Shown piece by piece: positions 1-11,510 of a stretch of 64,000 bases of DNA; position 1 is the stretch's first letter; the number at the start of each line of letters is the position of its first letter. Under the pieces are notes generated by a model, which was not told where the DNA came from, did not search any database, and saw only the letters and a list, made by a program, of their open reading frames with translations. Source of the DNA: Peribolospora baueri (lineage: Eukaryota; Basidiomycota; Peribolosporomycetes; Peribolosporales; Peribolosporaceae). The position numbers and the translations under genes are program-made. Location of the stretch: NCBI GenBank assembly GCA_029717555.1, contig JAMDHS010000021.1, forward strand, positions 1-64,000, in the 5' to 3' direction.

Positions 1-587
1 TGATCGTTGTGCTTACATGAGCTCGAAGAGATGGAAAGCCCACTCACTGGAGAGAAGCGCTTCTCGTGCCTGCTTGTTCCTTAGAGCGACCTTATGGACG
101 TTTTCTGCGTGCAATTTCTGTTGAAGAGGTCAGCGCGATGAAACGTGCTGCATCTCGACGCCATATAAGAAGAGACAAGGCGACCAGACGCTTACGTCTG
201 CGACCGGCGTGAAAGAAAAAAAAGACAAACCAGAGCAAGTCAGAGTGGAGCCCTTGCCTTGAAAGGCCAGCTGGTCGCACTCACAGTTTTGCTTGAAGCA
301 CTCCTGAGAACAGAAGAACGAGTCCTTCACGTCGAGCCTGCAGCGACGAGTAGCGTGGCAGAGGGCAGACCTGATGAGCAGGTCTGCACGTCAAGAGGAT
401 GAGGTCCGAAGCGCTCGACGAAGCGCTACCTTTCGCGGCTATTGGAACCCGCTCACTCTTTGCACTTGGGACACTCCAGCCTCGTCGCCGGCTTCCCGCA
501 TCCTTCACTCTTACATATCCGCTCAGCGGGAGTCGCAGGAGTTTTGACCTCGGGGACGGTTGAAGATGATTCGCTGGGTGTCGTCAT
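1..587 (-). CDS. MAP1: Methionine aminopeptidase 1, N-terminal part (runs off left edge)
   Basis: Removes the initiator methionine from nascent cytosolic proteins at the ribosome. Only the N-terminal zinc-finger part lies here; the catalytic domain is beyond the left edge. Exons: 587-457, 337-285, 197-196 (two bases), 117-48, 11-1. The start ATG at 587-585 opens a short Ser/Thr/Pro-rich leader, followed by paired Cys motifs: KSEGCGKPATRLECPKCKE, then FCSQECFKQN. Both are hallmarks of the MetAP1 double zinc finger. Joining FKQN to the next clear exon (KLHAENVHK) needs two extra bases. The dinucleotide AC at 197-196, flanked by cag and gtaagc, supplies them and gives NYKLH, like NYKAH in the yeast enzyme as I recall it. 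The family call is firm; the two-base exon is inferred. Confidence 0.85.
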
Positions 588-1838
588 TTCTGCCAACGAC
601 GACGGCTACTGGACGGGGAATGGAATGGACGATCGATGTACTTGTTGCGAGAGCTCGATGGGCAAGAAGAAAACAGCTGACCGCAGCCGAGTAGCCGAAC
701 AGCCGAACAGCCCACCGAACGCAACTCGATGTCGTTGCCAAGACGCTTCGACCGGCGAAATGGCTACCACTTTGGCGTCCCTGGCTCTGCCAGATGTCTC
801 TCTTGCCTCGATGACTTTTTGTCTCGGTAGCTTCTCAAGAAGCATTATGCAGAGGTGTACGCCTTGGAAGTGCAGGTAAGCTCGTCTTATGTGTGTTCCC
901 CACGCCGGCCTTAACGTGTTCATTCTGACATATGCTTCCTGGGCTTCTCGTTTGCAGGCCCGCTTTGGAGACGGCTCTATGCCTTTTTTCTATGACGAGG
1001 CGGACAGAGCACACACCGTTTGTCTGTCCTCTTGCCGGCTGTTCTGTTGCGTCGACAACCGTGCTATATTTCTCCACCACGTCAGCCAACATCGACTATC
1101 GACAATGACGACAGAAAGGTTCCCAACCGATTGTCCACGGCCGCACCAGTGTCTCCCATCTCCCACGGCTGCTTCTTTGGCCGTCCATCTGCCGCCTGTG
1201 GCTTCTTCACAAGGTCAGTTGGACGACATGAGGATTTCGTCATCACCAGGGCCATCATTGGATTCCTTTTCCTTGGCCTCGGCCGCCCTGTCGCCTGCCG
1301 GCCGTCGGTGAGTTGGCGGACAATTTCAAAGGTGAAAGCGGAAGAATATGAGGGCGGTCGATGAGGACTGAGGGGACTGCGCGTTCACTTGCGACTGCGG
1401 TCCACATGGGACGTGCAATCGTGGAAACGAAGCGCCGACGCAATCAACGCGTAGTACCGAAACGTTACCGAGCTCCTGGGCTCGAGAATGATGCCGCCTC
1501 GCTTACAGCTTTCGCCTTCTTGTCACTTTCTTGCCTCCCTCCGGCGTCTCATACATTCCAATGGCCACGGGCTTGGAATTGCATATCAGGCGGCCTGCGC
1601 TTTATATACACATTCAGGCAAGCAAGATAAAGACCAAGAGAATCCAACGGCGTGACGAGAGGCTGGCGTTCCTTTCATAAAGGCTAGATACGGGGGCGAT
1701 GGACAATTAGAATGATTACAAAAATGTGTGTACGCGGCCAGAGATGGTATCAATGCGAATCGAATGGATAATGACAAGAGGTGAGCAAGGAACCGGACGG
1801 CGATGCAGAAGGTTCAAGTTGTGGTCGTGATCGAGGCG
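588..1838. other. Spacer between MAP1 and the YDR124W-like gene
   Basis: About 1.25 kb lying upstream of MAP1 and beyond the 3' end of the next gene. It contains open frames up to about 140 codons on both strands, but none shows a recognisable motif or joins into a convincing spliced gene. It should hold the MAP1 promoter and the 3' end of the neighbouring transcript. Confidence 0.5.
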
Positions 1839-4045
1839 TCAGACAAGGCCGTTATACATCTGCCACGGCCAGCCGCCCGCGTTCGCGTCCAGCGCGCCGA
1901 GCAGAGGCACGTTGTGAAGGCGAGGAGCCCCCGGATGAGCGGGAACGTCTTCGCGTGCTGCTACGGAGATATCCACTCCGCCGCTTTGCGTTGCAGCGTT
2001 CCCCATCCCTGCGATGGCGGCGGACGCGGCGGCAAAATCCTCGGGCGTGTGCTGGAAGAGCGACGATGGATGATGCTCGTGCTGCTCGCGTGCGTGCTGC
2101 CGTCGCGGTTGCTGCTGCTGCTGCTGGAAGAGCGATGACGGATGGTGCTCGTGCTGTTGCTGCTGCTGATGGAAGAGCGATGACGGCTGCTCTTGTGTAA
2201 GCTGCCGACGCTGCTGATGGTGATGCTGGTGCTGGAACTGCTCCGAGTCGGCACCTTGGACGGGAGGATAGAAGGCGAACGGAGCGGCTTGTTGGGTGGC
2301 GGCTTGGTCACAAGGCATCGTGGTCAGGCCGAGCGCGCCCCCGTTCGGGATCTCCGGAGTCGAGGTGCTCTGTCTACGACCTTGAGATCCTACGCCATGG
2401 AAGCTGGCTGAGCGCAGAGGAGGAGGAGGCTGACTCAATGACGAAGCATCGACTCCCATGGCCTGGGCAAAACCTCTCTTCTTGCTCTTGGACTGTGGAG
2501 GGCTCAGGTCGCTGTCGTAGCCTTCCAGAGTGTTCCCGCTGCACACCGTAAGCGTGATGGGCCATCCGCTCTCCTCGCCCTCGCCGAGCTCGTCCGGCGC
2601 CTTGTATCGTCCTTGCTGACGAAGACGTTCCTCTTCCCGCGCCACGCGGTAGATGTCCTTGAGAAGTCCAACTCTGCTTGATGGGATGAAGGCCGCCACT
2701 TCGGCAGTAGCCAGTTCAAGACGGGCGATTTGGACGCGGGGAGAGCGGAGGATGGTCATCAACAGGTTAATGCGTTCTGGTGCACGGAAAAGAAGAGCAA
2801 AGTTTCAGCTTTCTTGTACATCCGCTAGGGCAACGAATCCGTCTCAAAGAGCCAACGGCAACGGATTCGCTCACCTGGTTTCATCAAATGGTCCGGCTCC
2901 TTGTGTCGCACGTCCTTGGGCCACCATTCAGGCTTTCCCTCCTCACCCCGGTTGTAAGGGCACCTGGTCTGCTTCTTGGGCTCGATGACCTTGATCCACG
3001 CCTTGGCCACGATCTTGCAGCACAGCTGCTGCAATTGTTTGAACTTGGTTTCGAGGAACGCTGTGCTCTCCGCGGGAGACGCGAGGGTCACCGTGGCCGG
3101 CAGAGGGACAGGGGAATCGACGACAGTGGGAGAGGGCGTGGGAAGGGAGACGGAGTGGGGAGGAAGAGAGATAGGTGAAGGAAGAGATGACGAGCCCATC
3201 GAAAGGGGAGCTGAGAACAGTGGCTTGCCGCCGAAAGGGTCGTCGGGCCCGCCGATCCCAAAACCGCTGAAACGGTCGCTCAAGCCGGTCGTGGGCAGGC
3301 CGGTCGTGGGCAGGCCGGTCGCCTGGCAGGCGAATCCGTCCACATCGCGGAAGGGTGTGCCGAGCACGGACGCGTCGCTTGTGCCCGCCGTGGTGGCCGT
3401 ATCGAGCGGCGGCAAGCCGCCGCCGTCGCCGCCACGCTGGTTATGGTAGAGTGCATTGGCGACGTTTGGATCGATGGGAGTTATCCCAGCGGCCTTTCTA
3501 CGGTGCGCGAGTTTGCGACCGTTGGCCTTGCTGGTGACCTTGGTCGAGGACGGACGACGTTGGGATGAGACCGAAGCGGAAGACGAGGAAGTACTGCGCT
3601 TCGAGGGAGGCGCAGAAACTCCGCCGAACGGACCATCGAACGTGTCGGCACGCACGATCTGCTCGTCGTCGATGGCAGACACGGCGTCATCGTCGTCGTC
3701 GAGATCGGGATCGTCAGCGGCCGGGTCTGCGTCGCCGTCTTCGAGCGCCTTGCGAAGCGCAGCGTCAGTGTTGCCGGCCTTCTTCTCCCTGTCTCTTCTC
3801 ACCACCTCACGCGCCTGCTCGGTTGTGTGGTGATCGAACCACTCGCCGAGAACGCTTTGCAGGGCATCAGATGCATACGTCTCCACCTCTCCGCGGGCGC
3901 TGACCCAGAGGATGGCAAAGTGGGAGCCGTTGATGTAAGCGGCCTTGCCGAGTGCTCGGAGGATCTGATCACGCTTGTTCTTGAAATGACGATGCTGTCG
4001 CGACGGGGACGAGTACGGCTCTATCCGTACGGGGATACGAGGCAT
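1839..4045 (-). CDS. YDR124W-like helical-bundle protein (DUF2841 family), probable regulator
   Basis: Two exons, 4045-2875 and 2776-1839, joined CCA G|AA to give 702 residues. Residues about 300-440 hold the conserved block: FLETKFKQLQQLCCKIVAKA, then KVIEPKKQTRCPYNRG, then KPEWWPKDVRHKEPDHLMKP. It continues after the intron as ERINLLMTILRSPR. This matches the fungal helical-bundle domain of YDR124W and the hrmA-associated subtelomeric protein family, whose molecular role is unknown to me. The N-terminus (about residues 20-65) looks like the MADS fold region (see findings). An acidic stretch, Ser-rich regions and tandem TTGLP units follow. The C-terminus is rich in Gln and His and repeats the unit EHHPSSLF. 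Start: the ATG at 4045 is the first one close to conserved sequence, although the frame stays open upstream. Nuclear location is a guess. Confidence 0.8.
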
Positions 4046-7000
4046 GATGGAGAGGTCGACCGTCGCAGACGGTGAATGTATGCGAGTCTGAGACTGACGG
4101 GTGGGGCACAGGTGGAAAGCAGGGTGGGAGAGACTGTAGACCGTGGCTCGGACGGCGCGCTCGTCGGTACGTCGATGAGGAAGGATATGGCGTGGTCCGA
4201 TGGACGAGATGTCTCTCCTGTAGCACCGTGAAGGACAAAGAGGGTTCAGAAGATGGACGGCAACGCTCGTTCGAGGCACGGTGGACGAGAGGGACTGTTT
4301 CGTCCCGCACCTGAGGGCAGCTGGCGAAAGGACGAGGTAACACGAAAGAGGAGACGATAGGTCGACGAGAACGAGGCGGACTTGACGGCTGACGATGGCG
4401 TGCCGGACGGTGCACAGCGTGTGGGTGGGTGATAGGTGGATGGTATCGAAGGACTGCCGTAGAATGCCTGCGAGGCGGAGAAGAGAGAAAGGACACGAGT
4501 GATGGGTCAGGGCGATTGAAGGTGGAGGGACCGTCGGATGAGCGATCGTCGGATGAGAGCGTCGGCCGGGGAGAGATGAACGATGGGCGAGGGAGAGGTG
4601 AATGAGATGGGAGAGGAAGGGTGAGCGCCTGGTTAAGAGAGATGCGACGAGGTCGACCTGTGGGATGGGTCGTCGCGTTCCCTTCCGAATTCCTGGCCTC
4701 GACGTGTTGGGCCGACCAAGGAGGCATGTCAGCAGGCTCGTCGAGCTGGATCGAAAGCGCGCGTTTTGGAAGTTGAACGGGAGCGAGCGCGAAGAAAGTG
4801 GCGGTGGAGGAGAGAATGTCGACGACCGATCGACATTGGCCCGCGGAACGAAACGCTGTATGATGACCCGAGGGGTGATCGAACGGGTGGGGGGAATGGT
4901 GCGGGGCAACGAAAGAGAGAAGGCCGAGGGCTGTGCTGTGCGGCGGTCGTGCCAGTTCGCTGGTGGGCGTGCAATCCAGCCATCCTGGATATGATATGTC
5001 TATCGCCATCGGCTCGTATGTCGATCCCGTGCCAGCCGACGAGCGTGATCAGCGCTGGAGATGGAATGAAGATGAGACAGCCGCCGGCAGCCAGGTGAGT
5101 ACGTAAGCCGGTCGGTCGGGTTAGCCAGCCAGCCTGATGATGATGACAAGAGGAGGCCGGCCTGCGGGGTCGGGGGGTCGCTGGATGCGATCCAGTGCGG
5201 CGACGAGATTGATTGATTGATTGATTGATTGCAGTTCTCCGACAGTTCTCCGAGTCGGCCTCGATGCATGCGCCGTTGGTCGGGATGCGAGCGACCAACA
5301 GACGCAAGGAGGGCAGCCCGGTCGGATCTGCTGGAGCGAGCAGAGGCTCAGGCTCGCCATGGCCATCGTCGTCTGTCCGTCCGCCGTCGCGTCAAGGCGG
5401 GTCCACCGACAAGCCGACAAGCGGAGGAACGAGCGGCGGGCTCGCCAAGCAAGGGTGAAAGCGGCATGAGGACGTTGGGCCGGCATCCGCATCGGCATTG
5501 TCGTCGTCGTCGTCGTCGACGTCGACATCCTTTCCGGTCGCCTGACTTGTCTCCACGTCCCCTCTCGTTCCAATACTTGCTCCCGTCCAGGGGCGGCGAC
5601 GCGTATAACGACGACGGCCAAAGCTGGCCGCGGCCCGTCGCCGTCCCATCCGCTTGGACACCTCAAGTCCTGCAACGACGCACAGTTGCCCGCTCTCCCC
5701 GGGAAAGGTGCAGCGGAACGAGTTCGCTTGGCCTTGCTCGGAACGGAGGTCGCTTGTTGTTGCTTGGACTCAGCTCCATCGTCCTCGCTCTTACCCGATA
5801 AACGCGGCCATCGAGCGGCCGGCCTTCTCTCGATCGGCAGGCTGCCGCAGCCCGTGATCGACGTCAAGGTCACCTTCCCCAACACCACCCGTCCCGGCCA
5901 GCCCCGGAGCGAAGATCGACGCCTGCCCACCACATTACGAACCCTGCCACGACCGCGCACGGATAGAAGCAGGAATGGGAAGGTGCGACGAGCGACGAAG
6001 ACGGCGCACCGAAAGGGGCCCAGTCGATGTCCGTTAGCACCGCTCTGTATCTCCATGGAGGCTGAGGAGCGCTCACTCCTTACGCTTTCTCCCTGACAAA
6101 CTGAGAACTAATGAATCCCATTTTGCTAGCCGTATTGACCTAATCGCAGATGTCGCCCGATCATCCCCAGGATAGGGTTCAATTCCGAACGATAATGACC
6201 TCCGTTCAGCGGCCCATTGATCGTGTTCATTTGATAACCGCAGCATCCCATTACACGAACTGTCCATCGCTCAATCATCGCAAAAGGAGGCTCTCTCCCG
6301 GGATAGACAGCTGACGTGGCTGACGGAGTCTTCCGGAGCTGGCTGCTCGCATCTTCATCGATTCTGTCACTGAGTCCAGATTTTCCCTTCTCTCATAGTG
6401 AGCGCTCCCTGCGTAACCGCCAAATCGAATGAACGCCGAGCACGACTTCTTTAAGTGCCTCGATGAGCACAAGTTCAACGCGGACGATGCGTAGTGATCG
6501 TGGCTGCCTCGTTGCAATCCATAGTTATCCTCCCTAGCCGCGCAGTCGAGTCGAGCAAATCTGTTCCCCATCTCTCAGATACGACCTCGCGACTGCACTC
6601 ATCCCTCGGAGCGGCGTGGAGCAAACAACATTTCTCTTAGAAGCTCAACCCACGAGTCAGGCGGTCGCTAGCTCGAACGTGCATCACGGACTCGCCGGCC
6701 CGTCCGTCAACGTCCCTGGGGCGCCAAGGTTTTCTCTCCAGCGGCCGGCGCGTCCACCCGATTGTCACAGACAGTGAGGGCACGCGGTACGTGCCCGCAA
6801 GTACTGCACGGAGGAGATACGAGGGCGATGATGGAGGAGTTTCGCGCCTTATGGCTCACCCACCTTTCCGTTCTTAACCTTCTGGTATGAGCGTGGGTGA
6901 GAGAACAGGCATGATTGGCGTTTCGGTTTGCTTAGTACTCGTGACTGAGGACATGGCGGAAATTTGGAACAGAGCGTTTGGAGGGCCCGCGCTCACTTGG

Positions 7001-7354
7001 CATGGCCGCCTGTCCCGTCTTTCCTATCGTACTCTGGGAGGTCACTTCAGACAGGTCATCTCTGGGGAGAAAGAGATGCACGTTCTGTAGCAGTTCTCCC
7101 TCTGCAGATGGACAGCATATTTAATCAGCTCATCCACTTTTCAATGAGGGGAAAAGCGAGATGTGCAAACCCGAGGTTCAGTTTATATGAATAGCCTTCC
7201 CCAAGTGAAACTCAAAAAGGTTGGAGGGTAGAGGTGCAGGGGAAGGATGGTTGGAAGGTAGAGGTGGACGTTAAGGACAGTTCGAATAAGGACCTGGCTG
7301 ACGGCTCATGCCATCGACGCTACCCATTCCGCCCCAGGCGCCGTGTGGGTCCAC
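4046..7354. other. Gene-poor stretch upstream of the YDR124W-like gene
   Basis: About 3.3 kb with no supported gene. The first ~950 bp (to about 5000) is pyrimidine-rich on the minus strand and is probably promoter and long 5' leader of the gene ending at 4045. The part from about 6.1 to 7.3 kb looks less GC-rich than its surroundings by eye. Open frames up to 311 codons exist on both strands but overlap one another, have low-complexity translations and lack motifs. Confidence 0.45.
5208..5233. repeat. (ATTG)n microsatellite
   Basis: About six tandem copies of a four-base unit (gattgattgattgattg), in the gene-poor stretch upstream of the YDR124W-like gene. Confidence 0.9.
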
Positions 7355-8803
7355 CTAGAGCTTGTACTGCGTCTTGGGGTACTTGGTCTCGCTCGTGGCC
7401 GCGTCGTCGCAGAAGAAATATGTGTCCCCAGGCTGAGCGGGACGGACACGGCTAGCGGGAAGGCCTTTCTCGGGCTCGTCGAGCACGGTGTGCAGGGTGT
7501 CCTTCTTTCCCTCTCCCGTGGCAACAAAGGCTATGCGATGGGCGTGGTTCAGGACGGGGTAGGTGAAAGTGACGCGCTTCGGCGGCGGCTTGGGGCTGTC
7601 CGTCACGGGCGCCACCCATCTGTCCTCCTCCGTAAGCACTTCGTGTCCCGGAAAGAGCGAGCAGGTGTGTCCATCGGGGCCGATGCCAAGCAGGATGAGG
7701 TCGAAGACCGGGTTACGCACGCTCTCCTTCTGCGCAAAGGCTTGGATGAGCTGCTTTTCGTACTCGTCTGCCACCTCCTCCGGGTCTTCCTCCTGCGTGT
7801 TGATCGTGTGGATCTGCGAACGCTTGAGCTCGGGCACTTTGCTGAAGAACTCATCGTTGCACAGTTTGTAGTTCGAGTCTGGGTGGTCAAGGGGGACGAT
7901 GCGCTCGTCTGCGAAGAAGATATCCCTGTTTGGCGGGGCGAATTGGGGTCAGTGAGCGGTAGGTGCGAGGTGCTTCGTCTGCGAGCACGTGCGAGCGGAA
8001 TATAGATCGGCGACCAAGACCTCGGCAGTACAAATCAAAGAAAAGGTCGATCGAAGGCGGAACTTTCCATCGCAGCCATCTGAGCCGCCATTCAGCGGCT
8101 GTCCTCTAACCCCATTCAACTGCCCGTGCCGATTCCCCTCTACAATCTCCTATCGACCTTTGGAGGGACATCGGTGGAAAAAACTTACCACTTGTCCCAA
8201 CGCAAGCCGTCTTGCTCGCCTTTGCCGACGAGGTACTTTGCAAGAAGCTTGGGCAGCGATCCGCCAGAGATAGCTACGGTGAACTTATCCCTTCTGCCGA
8301 TAGCCTCATTTTGAGCCTGCGAGCATGAAATGGAAAGGCACGCCACGTAGTGAAAAAGCAATGCGAAATAGGGGAAGTATGGGGTGTGAGGATCAAGGGC
8401 GTCATTGAGTACTGATCCGCGAGCGATCTGGCCGTTGTTGTCCTCCACAACGGCCTCGCCCATTCAGTCGTCGCGCCTCCATGCTCATCTCTCCGTCGCT
8501 CGTCGCATATTCATGACCTTGCCCTGGTGTCCCATCGTCCCTTGGATTATGCCTCTGCACTCATCGCATCCTGATGACCATTCCGTCTCTCGTCTCCACC
8601 TCCTTTCCTATTCCCTTCCCCCTCCTCCTCCACCAGCCCCGCTCGGTCCAGCCACGCACGCTCACCTTGACGACGAAATTGGCGAGAGCCTTGGACAAGG
8701 CATCCGAGTCGGGGAAGGAGAAAAGCACGGGCGGCCTAGGCTCGGTGCGCGGCTTGGAGTCGACAGGGACGGACATGGTGTGGACGAGGGTGTGGTCTTG
8801 CAA
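7355..8803 (-). CDS. SOL3: 6-phosphogluconolactonase
   Basis: Hydrolyses 6-phosphoglucono-1,5-lactone to 6-phosphogluconate, the second step of the oxidative pentose phosphate p路 pathway, in the cytosol. Exons: 8803 (or 8776)-8666, 8316-8189, 7925-7355; joined length 278 or 269 residues, normal for the family. Family motifs in order: [14 protein letters not shown] near the N-terminus, [20 protein letters not shown] spanning the second junction, and [19 protein letters not shown], the substrate-binding and catalytic loop. Two in-frame Mets (8803 and 8776) compete for the start; I favour 8776 (MSVPVDSK) but cannot decide. Intron phases agree exactly: AAG|GCT, then TG|G. Its start faces MBF1 across a shared spacer of about 970 bp. 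SOL3 is the yeast name and is used by analogy. Confidence 0.93.
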
Positions 8804-9773
8804 CGGAGACAGGATCGGCTGGGTGCAGAACGTCGGAGTGCGCGTCCGACGTTAGGTGAGGGTGCGGAAGACGGTTGCTGCAACTGCAGCCGTGGTGACA
8901 CTTGTTGTAGAGACGGAGGGTTGGATCAAGCGCCGAGGAAGGCGGAGCGACGAGGGTGAAGAAAGAGGACTGCTTGCTTGCTTGACAGGCGGATGGTGAT
9001 GGCCGGGTGAGATGCACGCTTTCTTTGGTAGCCGCAACGTCGACTGTTCGATCGTGGGCGGACGAAACGCGATTCGCTGACAGACGCCGAGACGAAGGTC
9101 AAAGACGGGCAAAGACGAGATTGTAATCGGACTAAGGACGTGGTAAGCGCCGGTTTGTAATCCTCCTGCAGACACGCCACCCCTGGAATTAGAGCGACGT
9201 TTACAGCGGCCGTATTCAATTAGCGCACACGCGTTTACCAACCAGCCCGGCTGGCCCGATCGTCTTCTCCGCCACATGGGACCATGTCGCCTGACACCCG
9301 AGTCGAGTCGCTCCTCTCCGTGCCGAGTGCCGAGTGGGATCCCATTTACATCCTACTCGCTCTCCGTTCTCTCCCTTCCCTTACCATATATATGCCCCTG
9401 TCAACGCGCGCCCGACACCCGCACCCGGTGCGAACCCGCGTCCCGACCGGCGCTCGCGTGACCGCAGCGTATGCCTTGCGCGCTGACTCGTTGCCGCAGC
9501 AGCGCCGCTTCGGACCGCAAGGCCAGCCGATCAAATCGTGACGCCACGCTGGACGACGCTCCTTCTTGCCATCATCTTCCACACCAACGACAACCCACCG
9601 CCACACTCACACCTCCCTCACCGCCACCCACCAGCTCGTCACCCCATCCCTCGCCAAGCCACCCACTTGTATTCCTCGCCTCGTCCCTGCATACCTCCCC
9701 CAAGCCGCTCTCTACCCCATTCTCCTCGTTCGCCCCTTCACTTGGAAAGGAAAAGAAAAGAAAGGAAAAGAAC
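8804..9773. other. Divergent promoter region, 6-phosphogluconolactonase / MBF1
   Basis: A 970 bp spacer between two start codons pointing away from each other. The side next to MBF1 is strongly C/T-rich for about 200 bp and ends in a purine stretch just before the ATG, a typical leader in this window. No convincing gene inside. Confidence 0.5.
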
Positions 9774-11043
9774 ATGTCGACCGACTGGGACAGCAAGACC
9801 GTCAGTGAGTGCCCCAGCCGCCGCTGTCCTTTCTGTCTTCTCTTCTTGTACCTCTTCCCTTCCTTGCGCCAAGCAGATCATCGACCATACATCAAATCCT
9901 GAATGGGCTGATCAAATCGCATTGTAAGGTCGGTGCCACTGACGTATTGCCACACGCATTCTCGTTCCCTTTTGGACTACGGCTCCTCTTTTGCCTCTCC
10001 ATCTAGTTGGTGTGAGTGTTCTGTCCTCTTCCCTTTTTCCTCCAACAGGTCGATCAGACGCTTGCTTGTTTTCGACAACTGATTTCTGTTTGAACCAAAT
10101 TCTCCTCGTCCGTCTTTGATCCATCCTCATGATGCACAACGATCCACTACAGACCAAGACCCGCGGTGGCCAGTCCCTAGGCCAAGGCGGAAGCTCCGCG
10201 TATGACACGGCCAAGAAGGTCGGTGCGATCAAGGAGAACGACCGCAAGGGTGAGTGCTGCGGCCAGTTGAATGCTCTCGTGGAGCTGTGACAGGAGACAA
10301 AAACGGCTTGGGAGGCCCAGGCTCGTTGGATGGGTCGTGCGGATTTGCTGATTCCTTTGCGTACTGATCCCCTTTCGACCTCCACAGCTGCTGCGGGTCA
10401 GAACAAGGCGAGCATTGCCGCTTTTCCTATGTTAGCGTGAAAGCCCTCTCACTGATTTTTGCTTCATTGTTCTGCTCCCTCGGTCCTCATCACATCTACA
10501 GAGCCACTCAGGCCCTGATCACCAGCGAATCGCCAAGCTTGACCGGGAGAACGAGGTGGCGCCGCCGCCCAAGGTCTCTGCGGACGTTGGAAAGGTACGT
10601 TCGGCCTCGAATTTTTATGATTTAGTCCGCCGTTTTCTGATTCTTTCGCCCTTGCACCATTGCAGACCATGATGAAAGCGCGTCAGGAGAAGGGCCTGAC
10701 GCAGAAGGACCTTGGGACGCGCATCAACGAGAAGCCTCAGGTAGTGCGTATTATTGGTTTGCCTGCCTCGTCCTGCGCCTCACCCGTCTCTTCCCTTCTA
10801 ATGTGATCTGCATCCTCTGGTGCTGACCCTACAGATCGGTGACTATGAGGCGGGCCGAGCCGTGCCAAACCCGCAGATCTTGGGCAAGCTCGAGCGGGCT
10901 TTGGGCGTCAAGCTCAGAGGTTCGTTTACGACCCAACGCTTTGCTCACAGTATTCACTCGGTCGCTGACGTTTACCACGTCCCTTCTGCACTTCTCCAGG
11001 CAGAGACATCGGTTTGCCACTGGGCGGACCCAAGAAGAAGTGA
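9774..11043 (+). CDS. MBF1: Multiprotein-bridging factor 1 (transcription coactivator)
   Basis: Bridges bZIP activators and TATA-binding protein and acts at colliding ribosomes in yeast. Eight exons: 9774-9804, 10007-10011, 10153-10249, 10388-10407, 10502-10594, 10666-10743, 10835-10919, 11000-11043; total 150 residues, the usual length. It starts [12 protein letters not shown]; the N-terminal MBF1 domain continues to [19 protein letters not shown]. The Cro-type helix-turn-helix then runs from [19 protein letters not shown] to [14 protein letters not shown], and the tail is LPLGGPKKK. Exon 2 is only five bases (TTGGT) and completes the conserved VIG. The intron after 10407 begins gcgagc, a GC-AG intron; the frame and the conserved join [11 protein letters not shown] demand it. 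The identification is certain; the two unusual splices are inferred from frame and homology. Confidence 0.95.
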
Positions 11044-11510
11044 TGGATAAGGAGTCTTATAGCAATTTGTCCTTGATACACTGCGGGTGGAACGAACGGG
11101 TGGCACCGATTCGTCTAGATAGATAGAAGCAATTGCATGCCCGGTTCAGCTCCTTTCTCCATCCGCTGGCTCCTTCGTGGTCCGTTCGTCTCCTCGATTG
11201 TTCTTTGTCTTTCTCTTAAAAGTCCTCGCTTCGACCGTCGGCCTTCCGCTGTAAACTATTCCCCGCCCCCAGCTTCCTTCACCCTCATCGAGCCCGCCCT
11301 CTGCTTTTTCGCTCCGGCTGGGGAAGTTGACTTCAAATTTGAAAATAATCGGTGCTGTGCGCTGCGCGGCACAGATTTTTTGGGCTACGAAAACAGACTG
11401 GTGGAGAGGGTGCTCACATGGACGATGGATAGCGGCACGGTAACGCTCAGCCATCTATTGAGCCGTCGTCAGATGGCACGCTCCCTTGCACTTGGGATCG
11501 CACCGCCCGT
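11044..11510. other. Convergent spacer, MBF1 / HAD hydrolase
   Basis: About 470 bp between two stop codons that face each other. It should hold both 3' untranslated regions and polyadenylation sites. No gene seen. Confidence 0.5.

Noticed and set aside
5121-6056. 311-codon open frame on the minus strand
   Set aside because: The translation contains the (ATTG)n microsatellite (SINQSINQ) and Thr/Arg-rich low-complexity sequence, overlaps other long frames, and has no motif.
6171-6192. Sequence gatagggttcaattccgaac resembling a tRNA T-arm
   Set aside because: The five-base stem does not pair properly and no acceptor stem, D-arm or anticodon arm surrounds it.
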